DNA of 15,181 nucleotides from Clostridiaceae bacterium UBA6110. Lineage in GTDB: Bacteria; Bacillota; Clostridia; Clostridiales; Clostridiaceae. The notes under the pieces are model-generated. The model had not been told where the DNA came from. It ran no database searches and was given only the letters and a program-made list of their open reading frames with translations. The DNA lies in NCBI GenBank assembly GCA_002428415.1, contig DIWI01000052.1, forward strand, positions 1 to 15,181, given 5' to 3'. The translations under genes and the position numbers were made by a program. Positions 1 through 7,100 of this stretch are shown here, in pieces; the stretch's first letter is position 1, and every line of letters starts with the position of its first letter.

Positions 1-182
1 GTCATCTCAAGATTGTTCGTGAGGATTCCATTTTCATCTTTTGCGTTCGCCAGCTCCTGCTGCTGCAGGACGATGTCGGCTTTGATCCTTTGCATGGCCA
101 GCTGCTGGTTGTATACAGTTGTGCCTATGACCGCTATGAAGAGAACTATAAATGCCCTCTTGATCAGATTGCCTAACTTCAT
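1..182 (-). CDS. divIC: DivIC/FtsB-family septum formation initiator, partial (3' end outside window)
   Basis: This is the first 60 codons of a small bitopic division protein; the rest lies beyond the left edge. The ATG at 182..180 follows a GGAGGTGG Shine-Dalgarno sequence. The protein has a short basic cytoplasmic tail (MKLGNLIKR), one hydrophobic segment at about residues 9-24, then a polar Gln/Lys/Glu-rich stretch (QQLAMQRIKADIVLQQQEL) typical of the extracytoplasmic coiled coil of FtsB/DivIC. Family members bridge FtsL and DivIB/FtsQ in the divisome. The position 46 bp downstream of rqcP matches the Bacillus order rqcP-(yabP-yabQ)-divIC, which supports the identification. The C-terminal part of the family domain cannot be checked here. 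DivIC and FtsB cannot be separated on this fragment, so the symbol is chosen from synteny. Confidence 0.8.
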   Translation of the reverse strand, partial: MKLGNLIKRAFIVLFIAVIGTTVYNQQLAMQRIKADIVLQQQELANAKDENGILTNNLEM

Positions 183-193
183 AACCACCTCCG

Positions 194-207
194 CGGGACC
201 AGTCCCG
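194..207. other. short perfect inverted repeat next to the divIC ribosome binding site
   Basis: CGGGAC-CA-GTCCCG is a self-complementary 14-mer between rqcP and divIC. Its edge lies about one base from the GGAGG Shine-Dalgarno sequence of divIC (187-192). On the minus-strand RNA it could fold into a small hairpin just 5' of the ribosome binding site. No U-tract follows, so it is not an intrinsic terminator. Its role is unknown. Confidence 0.35.
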
Positions 208-228
208 GAAAAAGAATGTTAACAGGTC

Positions 229-492
229 CTATTCCTCGGTGTCCTCTTCGCCTTCCACTATCTCATACATGGAAGAAGCATCTTCTTTTCGGACATGCTC
301 CACAACCTTCAGAATCCTTGCCAGGATCTTCCTGGAAGCGAAGGAAATCTCAATTATGTCGCCTTCCTTTATGTCAGTGCCTGCCTTTGCCACCTTGTCG
401 TTGATCTTGACCCTACCGCCATCACAGGCTTCCTTGGCCACAGTTCTTCTTTTGATGATCCTTGATACCTTCAAATACTTGTCCAGTCTCAA
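229..492 (-). CDS. rqcP: RqcP (YabO/Hsp15-like S4-domain RNA-binding protein)
   Basis: The protein has 87 residues, close to the usual RqcP length of 80-90. The S4 RNA-binding fold covers about residues 1-60: MRLDKYLKVSRIIKRRT, then the CDGGRVKIND strand-turn and the GDIIEISFA strand. An acidic C-terminal tail follows (EIVEGEEDTEE). In Firmicutes RqcP works with RqcH on stalled 60S-like (50S-peptidyl-tRNA) complexes to add poly-alanine tails in ribosome quality control; that role is inferred from the family. The start is a TTG at 492..490, placed 7 nt after a GGAGG Shine-Dalgarno sequence; the MRLDKYLKVSR beginning is standard for the family. The gene is first in a unit with divIC and has its own promoter at 558-586, downstream of the hup terminator. 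Bacillus yabP and yabQ, normally between it and divIC, are absent. Confidence 0.92.
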   Translation of the reverse strand: MRLDKYLKVSRIIKRRTVAKEACDGGRVKINDKVAKAGTDIKEGDIIEISFASRKILARILKVVEHVRKEDASSMYEIVEGEEDTEE

Positions 493-557
493 TCCTATAC
501 CTCCGGGGCCATTTCCTTTGACGCTCTAAGCCAGCTGTCCAATGCCTCGTTTATTCC

Positions 558-586
558 ATTATAGATAGTTTGGCGTACAAAGTGAA
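558..586 (-). promoter_or_regulatory. candidate sigma-A promoter for rqcP-divIC
   Basis: On the minus strand there is a perfect -10 TATAAT (558-563) and a 17-bp spacer to TTCACT (581-586), which matches the -35 consensus at 4 of 6 positions. An A/T-rich tract with T runs lies just upstream (about 587-660) and could act as an UP element. The -10 and following bases (ATCTATAATGGAATA, 552-566) recur exactly at the glmU promoter. The leader to the rqcP start would be roughly 60 nt. The intergenic region 493-708 also holds an 11-bp palindrome, TCTAA-C-TTAGA, at 605-615, of unknown meaning. Confidence 0.65.
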
Positions 587-667
587 GAAAAATTTGTTAA
601 ATGTTCTAACTTAGACCACGTTTTTTATATTTTTATAAAATTCATGCAAAATAACTCATATTTCAAG

Positions 668-697
668 ATGAAAATGCACGCCCCTGAAGGCGTGCAT
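668..697 (-). terminator. intrinsic terminator of hup
   Basis: ATGCACGCC (674-682) and GGCGTGCAT (689-697) form a perfect 9-bp stem with a 6-nt loop, 11 nt past the hup stop codon. Read on the minus strand, the stem is followed by TTTTC, a short U-tract. It separates hup from the rqcP promoter. Confidence 0.75.
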
Positions 698-708
698 CCT
701 ATGGAATG

Positions 709-1020
709 TTATTTCTCCGCTTTCTTTCTGCCCCTCTTCTTTGGCTGTACATTTACCTTAGTCTTGAGGTCCTTGCCGGCCTTGAATGATGGTGCCTTTG
801 ATGCAGGAATCTTTATCTCTTCTTTGGTCCTTGGGTTTCTTCCGACTCTTGCTTTTCTTTCCCTTACTTCAAAGGTTCCGAATCCAACGAGCTGTACCTT
901 TTCACCTTTTTCAAGGCTTGCTGATACTGCTGTGATAAAAGCCTTGAGAGCAGCCTCCGAATCCTTCTTGGTGAGCTTGCTTTCCTCAGCGATAGCCGCG
1001 ATTAATTCCGCCTTGTTCAC
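709..1020 (-). CDS. hup: HU-family nucleoid protein with basic C-terminal tail
   Basis: This is a DNA-binding histone-like protein that bends DNA and compacts the nucleoid as a dimer. The N-terminal dimerisation helices (MNKAELIAAIAEESKLTKKD), the GFGTFEVRERKAR strand and the flexible arm signature GRNPRTKEEIKIPAS (about residues 60-74) with the following FKAGKDLK helix are all present. At 103 residues it is about 10-13 longer than classical HU; the extra part is a lysine/arginine-rich tail ending PKKRGRKKAEK. The start is GTG at 1020..1018, 8 nt after AAGGAGG; no ATG lies nearby in frame. It appears to be monocistronic, with a promoter at 1056-1084 and a terminator at 668-697. It lies between mazG and rqcP, as in many Clostridia. 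Confidence 0.95.
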   Translation of the reverse strand: MNKAELIAAIAEESKLTKKDSEAALKAFITAVSASLEKGEKVQLVGFGTFEVRERKARVGRNPRTKEEIKIPASKAPSFKAGKDLKTKVNVQPKKRGRKKAEK

Positions 1021-1055
1021 AATTGATTCCTCCTTATTGATTAAAAATTGAAACT

Positions 1056-1084
1056 ATTATTGTTATTCTACACAATTGGCTCAA
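1056..1084 (-). promoter_or_regulatory. candidate promoter for hup
   Basis: On the minus strand TTGAGC (1079-1084) is separated by 17 bp from AATAAT (1056-1061). It lies between the mazG stop (1096) and the hup Shine-Dalgarno sequence (about 1028-1034). The match is fair rather than perfect. No terminator is visible after mazG, so some hup mRNA may also come from readthrough. Confidence 0.5.
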
Positions 1085-1095
1085 ACCCTTCTTTT

Positions 1096-2541
1096 TTAAC
1101 GGTTTTTTTCAAATATTTTTGCTTTTTCCCAATAACTGTCCAATTCTTCGAGCCCAAGACCCTTGAAAGTGACTCCATCAGCGGATATGAGCTCTTCCAT
1201 TTTGGTTATTCTTGATATGAATCGGTCGGTTGTATTGTTAAGTGATATCTCCGGATCAGCGTCAATGAATCTGGAAAGGTTGACTACCGCAAACAGCAGG
1301 TCTCCAAGCTCCTTCTTCGCATCATTTCCATTGCCTTCATCGAGCGCTTCCCTCACTTCAAGGATCTCCTCGCTTATCTTGGCAAACACCGGCTCTATGT
1401 CATCCCAGTCAAATCCGTATTTCCTTGCCTTCCTCTGGACCTTCTCAGCCCTCAGGAGTGACGGGTAGTGCCTTGATACGCTGCTTACTGCATCGATGAT
1501 GGAGCCTTCATTCTTTTCCTTCTTCTTCAGTTCGTCCCACTGCACAAGGACTTCATCCGATGTCATGTCCTTGTCCTTATCGAAAACATGGGGATGCCTG
1601 TAGATCATCTTCTCAGATCCAAGCCTTATGACTTCATGGATATTGAATTCACCTGACTGCCTTCCAATGACGCTGTGAAGCAGTACCTGAAGCAATACAT
1701 CACCAAGCTCTTCAGCCATCAGGTCCGGATCATCAAGGTCAATTGCCTCCAGAGTCTCATACGCCTCTTCGATCAGGTACCTTTTCAGACTATCGTGTGT
1801 CTGCTCCTTGTCCCATGGGCAGCCATCCTCACCTCTCAGCCTCTCAACGATCCTAAGGTAGCTGTAGAAGTCATATGCAGAATTGTCCTTCGGAACATAT
1901 ACCGAGGTAAGGTGGTCAATGTCCTTCTGCCTGTCGAGCTCAAATAGCCTTATCCTTCTTATTGACTCTTCCTCAGTTCCTGCAGCCCTTATGAACACTA
2001 TTTCTGCCTCGTCGTCCATATACTGGGAAAGTGCAAGCTTCACCCTGCCAGCCACATACTGCGAATAAACCTGGGTGATCACAGTACCCTTGGAGAAGTC
2101 TGGATGCTCGTTCTCGATGTCAAGCGCATCAATTATCCTGAGGCCGGCTATGGGGTCTATGCCCAGAGCTTCAGTCACAGCATCCACGAAGCTTACTGCA
2201 GGATGAATCCTGAAGCTGATGCCCTTCTGCTTCGCCGCCTCCATAATAAGCTGTACCGAATTTTCGGCAACCAGCGGGTGTCCGGGGACAGCATAGACAA
2301 CGTCGCCCTTCTCAGCCTCGCTAACAATGAATTCCGCTATCGACGAGTAAACCTCCTCGAAGCTGTCAAGAGTCTCATAGAACCTGTCAAGGCTCTCAAA
2401 GGCTATGCCCTCACTCTCGAGAAAGCTAACAGTCGGATGTTCCCTGGTCCTTAGAAAGAGCGGACCCTCCTTAAGCAGCTTGAGTGTCCCAATAGTCAGT
2501 GACTCATAATTTCCCGGCCCAAGGCCTGTCAAATGTATCAA
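1096..2541 (-). CDS. mazG: YabN-type fusion: tetrapyrrole-methylase-like domain + MazG nucleoside triphosphate pyrophosphohydrolase
   Basis: Two parts are visible. The N-terminal part (about residues 1-220) resembles SAM-dependent tetrapyrrole methylases, with the GLGPGN glycine loop at the start and VYAVPGHPLVAE further in. The C-terminal part holds two MazG repeats: LRGEDGCPWDKEQTH with EEAYE and EELGDVLLQ (about residues 230-330), then FDWDDIEPVFAKISEEILE with KELGDLLFAVVNL (about 375-440). MazG hydrolyses NTPs/dNTPs to NMP and pyrophosphate using Mg2+ held by the paired EExxE/ExxD acidic residues, all present. The role of the methylase-like half is unknown in this family. Length (481 aa) fits B. 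subtilis YabN. I prefer a TTG start at 2541..2539, giving MIHLTGLGPGN: it sits 6 nt after AGAGAGGTG and matches the usual short N-terminus. The GTG at 2550 is part of that ribosome binding site and has none of its own. Confidence 0.93.
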   Translation of the reverse strand: MIHLTGLGPGNYESLTIGTLKLLKEGPLFLRTREHPTVSFLESEGIAFESLDRFYETLDSFEEVYSSIAEFIVSEAEKGDVVYAVPGHPLVAENSVQLIMEAAKQKGISFRIHPAVSFVDAVTEALGIDPIAGLRIIDALDIENEHPDFSKGTVITQVYSQYVAGRVKLALSQYMDDEAEIVFIRAAGTEEESIRRIRLFELDRQKDIDHLTSVYVPKDNSAYDFYSYLRIVERLRGEDGCPWDKEQTHDSLKRYLIEEAYETLEAIDLDDPDLMAEELGDVLLQVLLHSVIGRQSGEFNIHEVIRLGSEKMIYRHPHVFDKDKDMTSDEVLVQWDELKKKEKNEGSIIDAVSSVSRHYPSLLRAEKVQRKARKYGFDWDDIEPVFAKISEEILEVREALDEGNGNDAKKELGDLLFAVVNLSRFIDADPEISLNNTTDRFISRITKMEELISADGVTFKGLGLEELDSYWEKAKIFEKNR

Positions 2542-2607
2542 AATAAGCACCTCTCTAATTCTTCTTACTTCAAATATACCTCAATGAATCCAAGACATCC
2601 ACAATAC

Positions 2608-2976
2608 TTATGAAGATGGCCTTGATCCGACATAGGTTCCTACAGATAGGGCAGTTGCAAGGAGTATAAGCCTTACAGAAGTGCTGTCAGTGAAAAATAT
2701 CATGGTCGAACCGATTCCCAGACTCATAAGCAAGATTGCCATTACCTTGGTCCTCGTCCTTATCGTGCCATTTTCACTGTAATCCCTGATTGCCGGACCG
2801 AATTTCCTGTGGCTTAAAAGCCTCTCATACGCCTTATCAGAGCTTCTCATCCAGCAGGCTGCTGAAATGAGCAGAAAAGGCGTAGTCGGAATTATAGGGA
2901 GAAAAACGCCTGCCAATCCAAGCACGAATGAGACTGAGCCTACTCCCATGAGCATGTACCTTACAAATAAATTCAA
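2608..2976 (-). CDS. DUF454 (YbaN-like) small integral membrane protein
   Basis: The protein of about 122 aa has an early hydrophobic hairpin (GVGSVSFVLGLAGVFLPIIP then PFLLISAACWMRSS) followed by KAYERLLSHRKFGPAIRDYS and two more hydrophobic segments near the C-terminus, so about four membrane spans. The motif LPIIPTTPFLL and the WMRSSDKAYERLL-HRKFGPAIRDY core are the hallmark of DUF454/YbaN. Its function is unknown. The start is probably TTG at 2976..2974 (MNLFVRYML), 8 nt after GGAGG. An in-frame ATG at 2991..2989 overlaps that Shine-Dalgarno sequence and has none of its own; using it would add five residues. It is probably cotranscribed with mazG, 66 nt downstream, since no terminator is seen between them. 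Confidence 0.85.
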   Translation of the reverse strand: MNLFVRYMLMGVGSVSFVLGLAGVFLPIIPTTPFLLISAACWMRSSDKAYERLLSHRKFGPAIRDYSENGTIRTRTKVMAILLMSLGIGSTMIFFTDSTSVRLILLATALSVGTYVGSRPSS

Positions 2977-3013
2977 ACGAACGCCCTCCATTGAAATTGA
3001 TTCTCAATAAGAT

Positions 3014-3022
3014 ATTTTACCA
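3014..3022 (-). promoter_or_regulatory. weak candidate extended -10 promoter for the DUF454-mazG unit
   Basis: TGGTAAAAT on the minus strand matches the TGnTAnnnT extended -10 pattern, but no convincing -35 lies 16-18 bp upstream. It is located directly after the prsA-like terminator and before the DUF454 gene, where a promoter would be expected. Confidence 0.3.
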
Positions 3023-3060
3023 TAAAAATACAGGCCGTACCATAAGGTTTCGGCCTGTAT
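3023..3060 (-). terminator. intrinsic terminator of the PrsA-like gene
   Basis: ATACAGGCCG (3028-3037) and CGGCCTGTAT (3051-3060) form a perfect 10-bp stem; the 13-nt loop contains an inner ACC/GGT pairing. On the minus strand the stem runs into TTTTTATGG. The stem begins 10 nt after the stop codon of the lipoprotein gene. Confidence 0.85.
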
Positions 3061-3070
3061 CATCAAATGG

Positions 3071-4084
3071 CTATATTATCTTGTCTTCGTAGGTAGTGAC
3101 CTTGAGCTCTGTCTTCCATGTGGTCATCTGCTCTTCATACCTGGTCTGCTTCTTCTCTGCCAGCAGCTCCTCAGTAACATCATCCTTGATCTCATCAAAT
3201 GCCGGTGTTATATCCTCTGCCTGGACATCCTTGACAGTTATGATATGGTAGCCTGCAGTTGACTGGACTACTCCTGAAATCTCGCCTTCCTTGAGCGGCT
3301 TCACCTTGTCCATGAAGTCAGCAAGAAGCTCGTCAGTGTCATAAGCGAAGGATCCCAGCTCACCACCATCCTGGGCCGTGGAATCCTGGCCGTATTCAAG
3401 CGCTATGTCAGCGAACGCAGCGCCTGCATCAAGCTTTGCCTTGGCTTCGTCAGCCTTGGCCTTAGCGGCAGCATCCGTACCAAAGTATATGTGGTATATG
3501 GTTGCTCCGGCTTTCTCTACATAGCTTGCCTTGTTCTCCTCGTAGTAGGCCTTGGCCTCTTCCTCGGTAGCAGTCACATCCTTGACAATTTCGTCATAGA
3601 CCAGACCCCTTAGTACCTCTTCAGTGACAAATGTCTTGTAGGATTCTTCAGTATAGCCCATTGATTTGAGGCTTTCAACGTACTTGGCATCGTCGCCGTA
3701 GATCGTTTTGATTGACTCTATTCTTTCATCAGCTGATTTTGTTACAGCCTCTGAGGTAAGGGACAATCCGTAGTCTGCTGCCTTCAGGTTCAGAATCTCC
3801 ATCTCCACAAGTGAAGCCAGAAGATCCTTCTTAAGGTCTGATACAACCTTCTTGCCCTCGTCTGAAGCGACTGCTTCCTCTCCATACTGGCTTACCAGCG
3901 TGTCAATGTATGACTTGGCTTCTGTATCCAGGTCCTTCTGTGTGATGCTGACGCTCCCAACTTTTGCAAGAACAGTCCCGTCAATGGACTCCTGCGTCCT
4001 TTCCACCATGCCGCATGCCGAAAGGCCAACGGTGGCAATCGCTGCAATGGCAGCTGCCATAAGTACTTTCTTTACTCTCTTCAC
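3071..4084 (-). CDS. prsA: PrsA/SurA-type peptidyl-prolyl cis-trans isomerase lipoprotein
   Basis: This is an extracytoplasmic foldase of 337 aa. The signal peptide MKRVKKVLMAAAIAAIATVG ends in the lipobox LSAC, giving a lipidated Cys24. Residues about 35-185 form a helical SurA_N-like chaperone region (VGSVSITQKDLDTEA at its start). A parvulin domain follows at about 192-290, with ATIYHIYFG, the FADIALEYGQDSTAQDGGEL core and GYHIITVKDV as its last strand. A charged helical tail closes the protein. The family helps exported proteins fold at the membrane-wall interface. The start is GTG at 4084..4082, 8 nt after GCGAGG. It lies downstream of mfd with a 103-bp gap and has its own terminator; it may have its own promoter (4128-4157). 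True PrsA and other parvulin lipoproteins cannot be told apart from sequence alone. Confidence 0.88.
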   Translation of the reverse strand: MKRVKKVLMAAAIAAIATVGLSACGMVERTQESIDGTVLAKVGSVSITQKDLDTEAKSYIDTLVSQYGEEAVASDEGKKVVSDLKKDLLASLVEMEILNLKAADYGLSLTSEAVTKSADERIESIKTIYGDDAKYVESLKSMGYTEESYKTFVTEEVLRGLVYDEIVKDVTATEEEAKAYYEENKASYVEKAGATIYHIYFGTDAAAKAKADEAKAKLDAGAAFADIALEYGQDSTAQDGGELGSFAYDTDELLADFMDKVKPLKEGEISGVVQSTAGYHIITVKDVQAEDITPAFDEIKDDVTEELLAEKKQTRYEEQMTTWKTELKVTTYEDKII

Positions 4085-4127
4085 TTGTTCTACCTCGCTC
4101 CTGATATTAAATCATAATTTCATTCGA

Positions 4128-4157
4128 TTAATATGGGGACTACCTGTCCCGCTTCAA
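4128..4157 (-). promoter_or_regulatory. weak candidate promoter for the PrsA-like gene, with inverted repeat in the spacer
   Basis: On the minus strand TTGAAG (4152-4157) is followed after 18 bp by TATTAA (4128-4133). The spacer contains GGGAC-AGGTA-GTCCC (4136-4150), a perfect 5-bp inverted repeat. There is no U-tract, so it is not a normal terminator for mfd. A further small palindrome, GCTAA-AAA-TTAGC (4175-4187), lies just past the mfd stop. Both signals are short and may be chance. Confidence 0.3.
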
Positions 4158-4187
4158 CAAGTGTAGTATCGCATGCTAAAAATTAGC

Positions 4188-7100
4188 TTAAGTACGGTTT
4201 GAAGCCAGAAGGTCGGTCATGAATGCCGTAAGTCCAGCAACCATCTGATCCTTGTGCTTTTCAGTTATCTTGTAGGATATTGCCGGCGCATCCCTCCTGA
4301 ATTCGATCCTTCTTCCGTAAGCCTTAAGGAGCCTGTCAATTACAGCCTTCGTCATTTTGTCCGGAGAAGCAAATGTTATCAGGGCGTACGTGCCATGGTC
4401 CTTTATTTCGAGTACACCGAGCTTCTTCGCAAATGACTTGAGAAGCGCGATGTCCATAAGGTTGTATAGTGAATCAGGAATGTCAGAGAACCTGTCTATG
4501 AGCTCTTCCTTGACCTCATCGTATTCCTCCCTGCTTTCGATTGAAGCGATCTTCTTGTACACTTCAATCTTGTGCATCTCGTCTTCGATGTATTCCGTAG
4601 GTATGTATGCGTCTATCTTGATATCGATGACCGTGTTGATTTCAGCCTCGCCTATTTCACCCTTCAGCATCCTCACAGCCTCATCCAGCATCTTGACATA
4701 AAGATCGTATCCAACAACTGACATCTGTCCATGCTGGGCTTTGCCCATAAGGTTTCCCGCGCCCCTTATCTCAAGGTCACGCATTGCTATCTTGAAGCCG
4801 CTTCCAAGCTCAGTGAAGTCCTTCAGGGCCCTCAGCCTCTTTTCAGCGACCTCCGTAAGCACCTTGTCCTTCTTGTAGGTAAGGTATGCATATGCGATCC
4901 TGTTTGTCCTTCCTACCCTTCCCCTAAGCTGGTACAGCTGTGAAAGGCCCAGCTTGTCTGCGTTGTTGACGATTATCGTGTTGACGTTCTGGATGTCCAT
5001 GCCTGTCTCAATTATTGTCGTGCAGAGAAGCACATCAGTATATCCGTCCATGAAGTTCATCATGGCGTTCTCAAGTTCCCTCTCTGACATCTGTCCATGT
5101 CCGATGTCTATGGTGACCTCAGGAATGAGCTTCTGCAGATAAGCATGCAGCACATTTATGTCCTCAACCCTGTTGTGGACAAAGTAGACCTGGCCTCCTC
5201 TGGATTTTTCCCTGAGGATGGCATCCCTTACCAGCTGCTCGTTGAATTCCACCACATAGGTCTGTATCGGATACCTTTCCTCCGGAGGAGTCTCGATTAC
5301 CGAGATATCCCTGATTCCAGTCATAGACATGTGCAGCGTCCTGGGAATAGGTGTCGCTGACAGAGTCAGTACATCCACGCTCCTCTTCATCTGCTTCAGC
5401 TTTTCCTTATGGGTCACGCCGAACCTCTGCTCCTCGTCCACCACAAGAAGTCCCAGATCCTTGAACCGGATATCCTTGGATATGAGCCTGTGGGTACCTA
5501 TCAGGATGTCCACGTTTCCTTCCTTGAGGCTTCTTAAAGTGTCAGATTGCTGCTTTTGTGACCTGAACCTCGATATCATGTCAACCTTAACAGGGAAGCC
5601 CTGGAACCTTCTCCTGAAATTCCCATAGTGCTGTTCCGCAAGTATGGTTGTAGGAACCAGGAAAGCTACCTGCTTCCCGTCCATCACTGCCTTGAAGGCC
5701 GCTCTCATGGCAACCTCCGTCTTGCCGTAGCCCACATCGCCACATAGCAGCCTGTCCATTGGCTTGTCCTTCTCCATATCGGCCTTTATCTCTTCAACCG
5801 ACGTCAGCTGGTCATCAGTTTCCGTGTAAGGGAACTCATCCTCAAACTGTCTCTGCCACTCGGTATCCTTGCTGAATGCGAAGCCATTTACCTTCTCCCT
5901 CTCGGCATATAGCTTGATAAGGTCTTCGGCGATCTCATCTACAGACGTCTTTACCTTTGCCTTGGCCTTCGCCCATTCAGAGCCTCCGAGCTTGCTTACT
6001 TTAGGTTCCTTGCCCTCTGAGCCAACATACTTCTGTATCATGTCGAGCTGCTCTACCGGTATGAACAGCTTGTCGTTCTTGTCATACGAAATGTCCAGGT
6101 AATCCCTTATCAGTCCGCCGCTCTCAAGCTGCCTGATTCCGTGGAATACTCCAATTCCATGATTTGCATGGACTACATAATCCCCGGACTTCAGCTCAGT
6201 AAAGGACTGGATCTTTGCAAGACCCTTTCCCTTTTTGGGCTTTTTTGCAGATTTTCTCTTCGCTTCTCCGAAAACTTCCTTGTCCGATATAAGAGAAAGC
6301 TTGATATCAGGGAATTCGAAGCCCCTGAGCTGGTTTCCGAAAGTAACTGTAACTGTCGAAGGCACAAGCTTTGCAATCTGGTCCTTGTATGATGATTCAA
6401 GGCCTCTGTCCCTTAATGTCTCGACAAGCCTTTCACCTCTGGACCTTGAACCCGCGAGGATAACTGTCGCATATCCTCTCCTCTTCCTCTCCCTGATGTC
6501 TTCGATAAGCATGTCAAGCTGACCCTGGTAGTTGTATATGGTCACCTCATTGAAGGAAACCAGACTTCTTGGAGGAAGAAACCTCTCTGTCTTCTGGAAC
6601 TGGTTCAAGGTCACAACAGGCCTTTCCTTAAGCTCCGATATCAGTATTTCCTTTTCCATAAGAAGCTTTCCCTGGGATGGCAGTATTTCTCCCCTTTCCA
6701 GGAACGCCTCGTAGTTCTCCCTGAATTCAAGGTATGTCGAATCCAGCTTCCCGAGAGAATTCGATGTGTCGTCAACTACTATTGTGTCGCTGCCTATGAA
6801 ATCGAACAGGGTCGACGGCTCATCGTAGAAAAACGGCAGATAGGAATCAATGGTCTCGAAGTACATGCCTTCCCTAAGATGCTCCAGGTTCGCGCCAACA
6901 TTCATCTTCAGCTTTTCAAGGCTGTCCTTCTGGTACTCCTTCCTTTTGCTCTTGGTCTCGATGATTCCCTTCAGCTCGGCTTCGATCCTTCTGGCTCCAT
7001 TTTCCATGGTCTTCTGTCCGATTATCATTTCCTTTGCCGGGAATATCTCTATTGAGTCCACATGCTCTATGCTTCTCTGCGTCTCGGGATTGAATGTCCT

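Noticed and set aside
1076..1105. possible terminator between mazG and hup
   Set aside because: Only AAACC/GGGTTT can pair, across a long loop, and no U-tract follows on the minus strand.
2542..2550. GTG at 2550 as the mazG start
   Set aside because: It is part of the SD sequence AGAGAGGTG for the TTG at 2541 and has no SD of its own.
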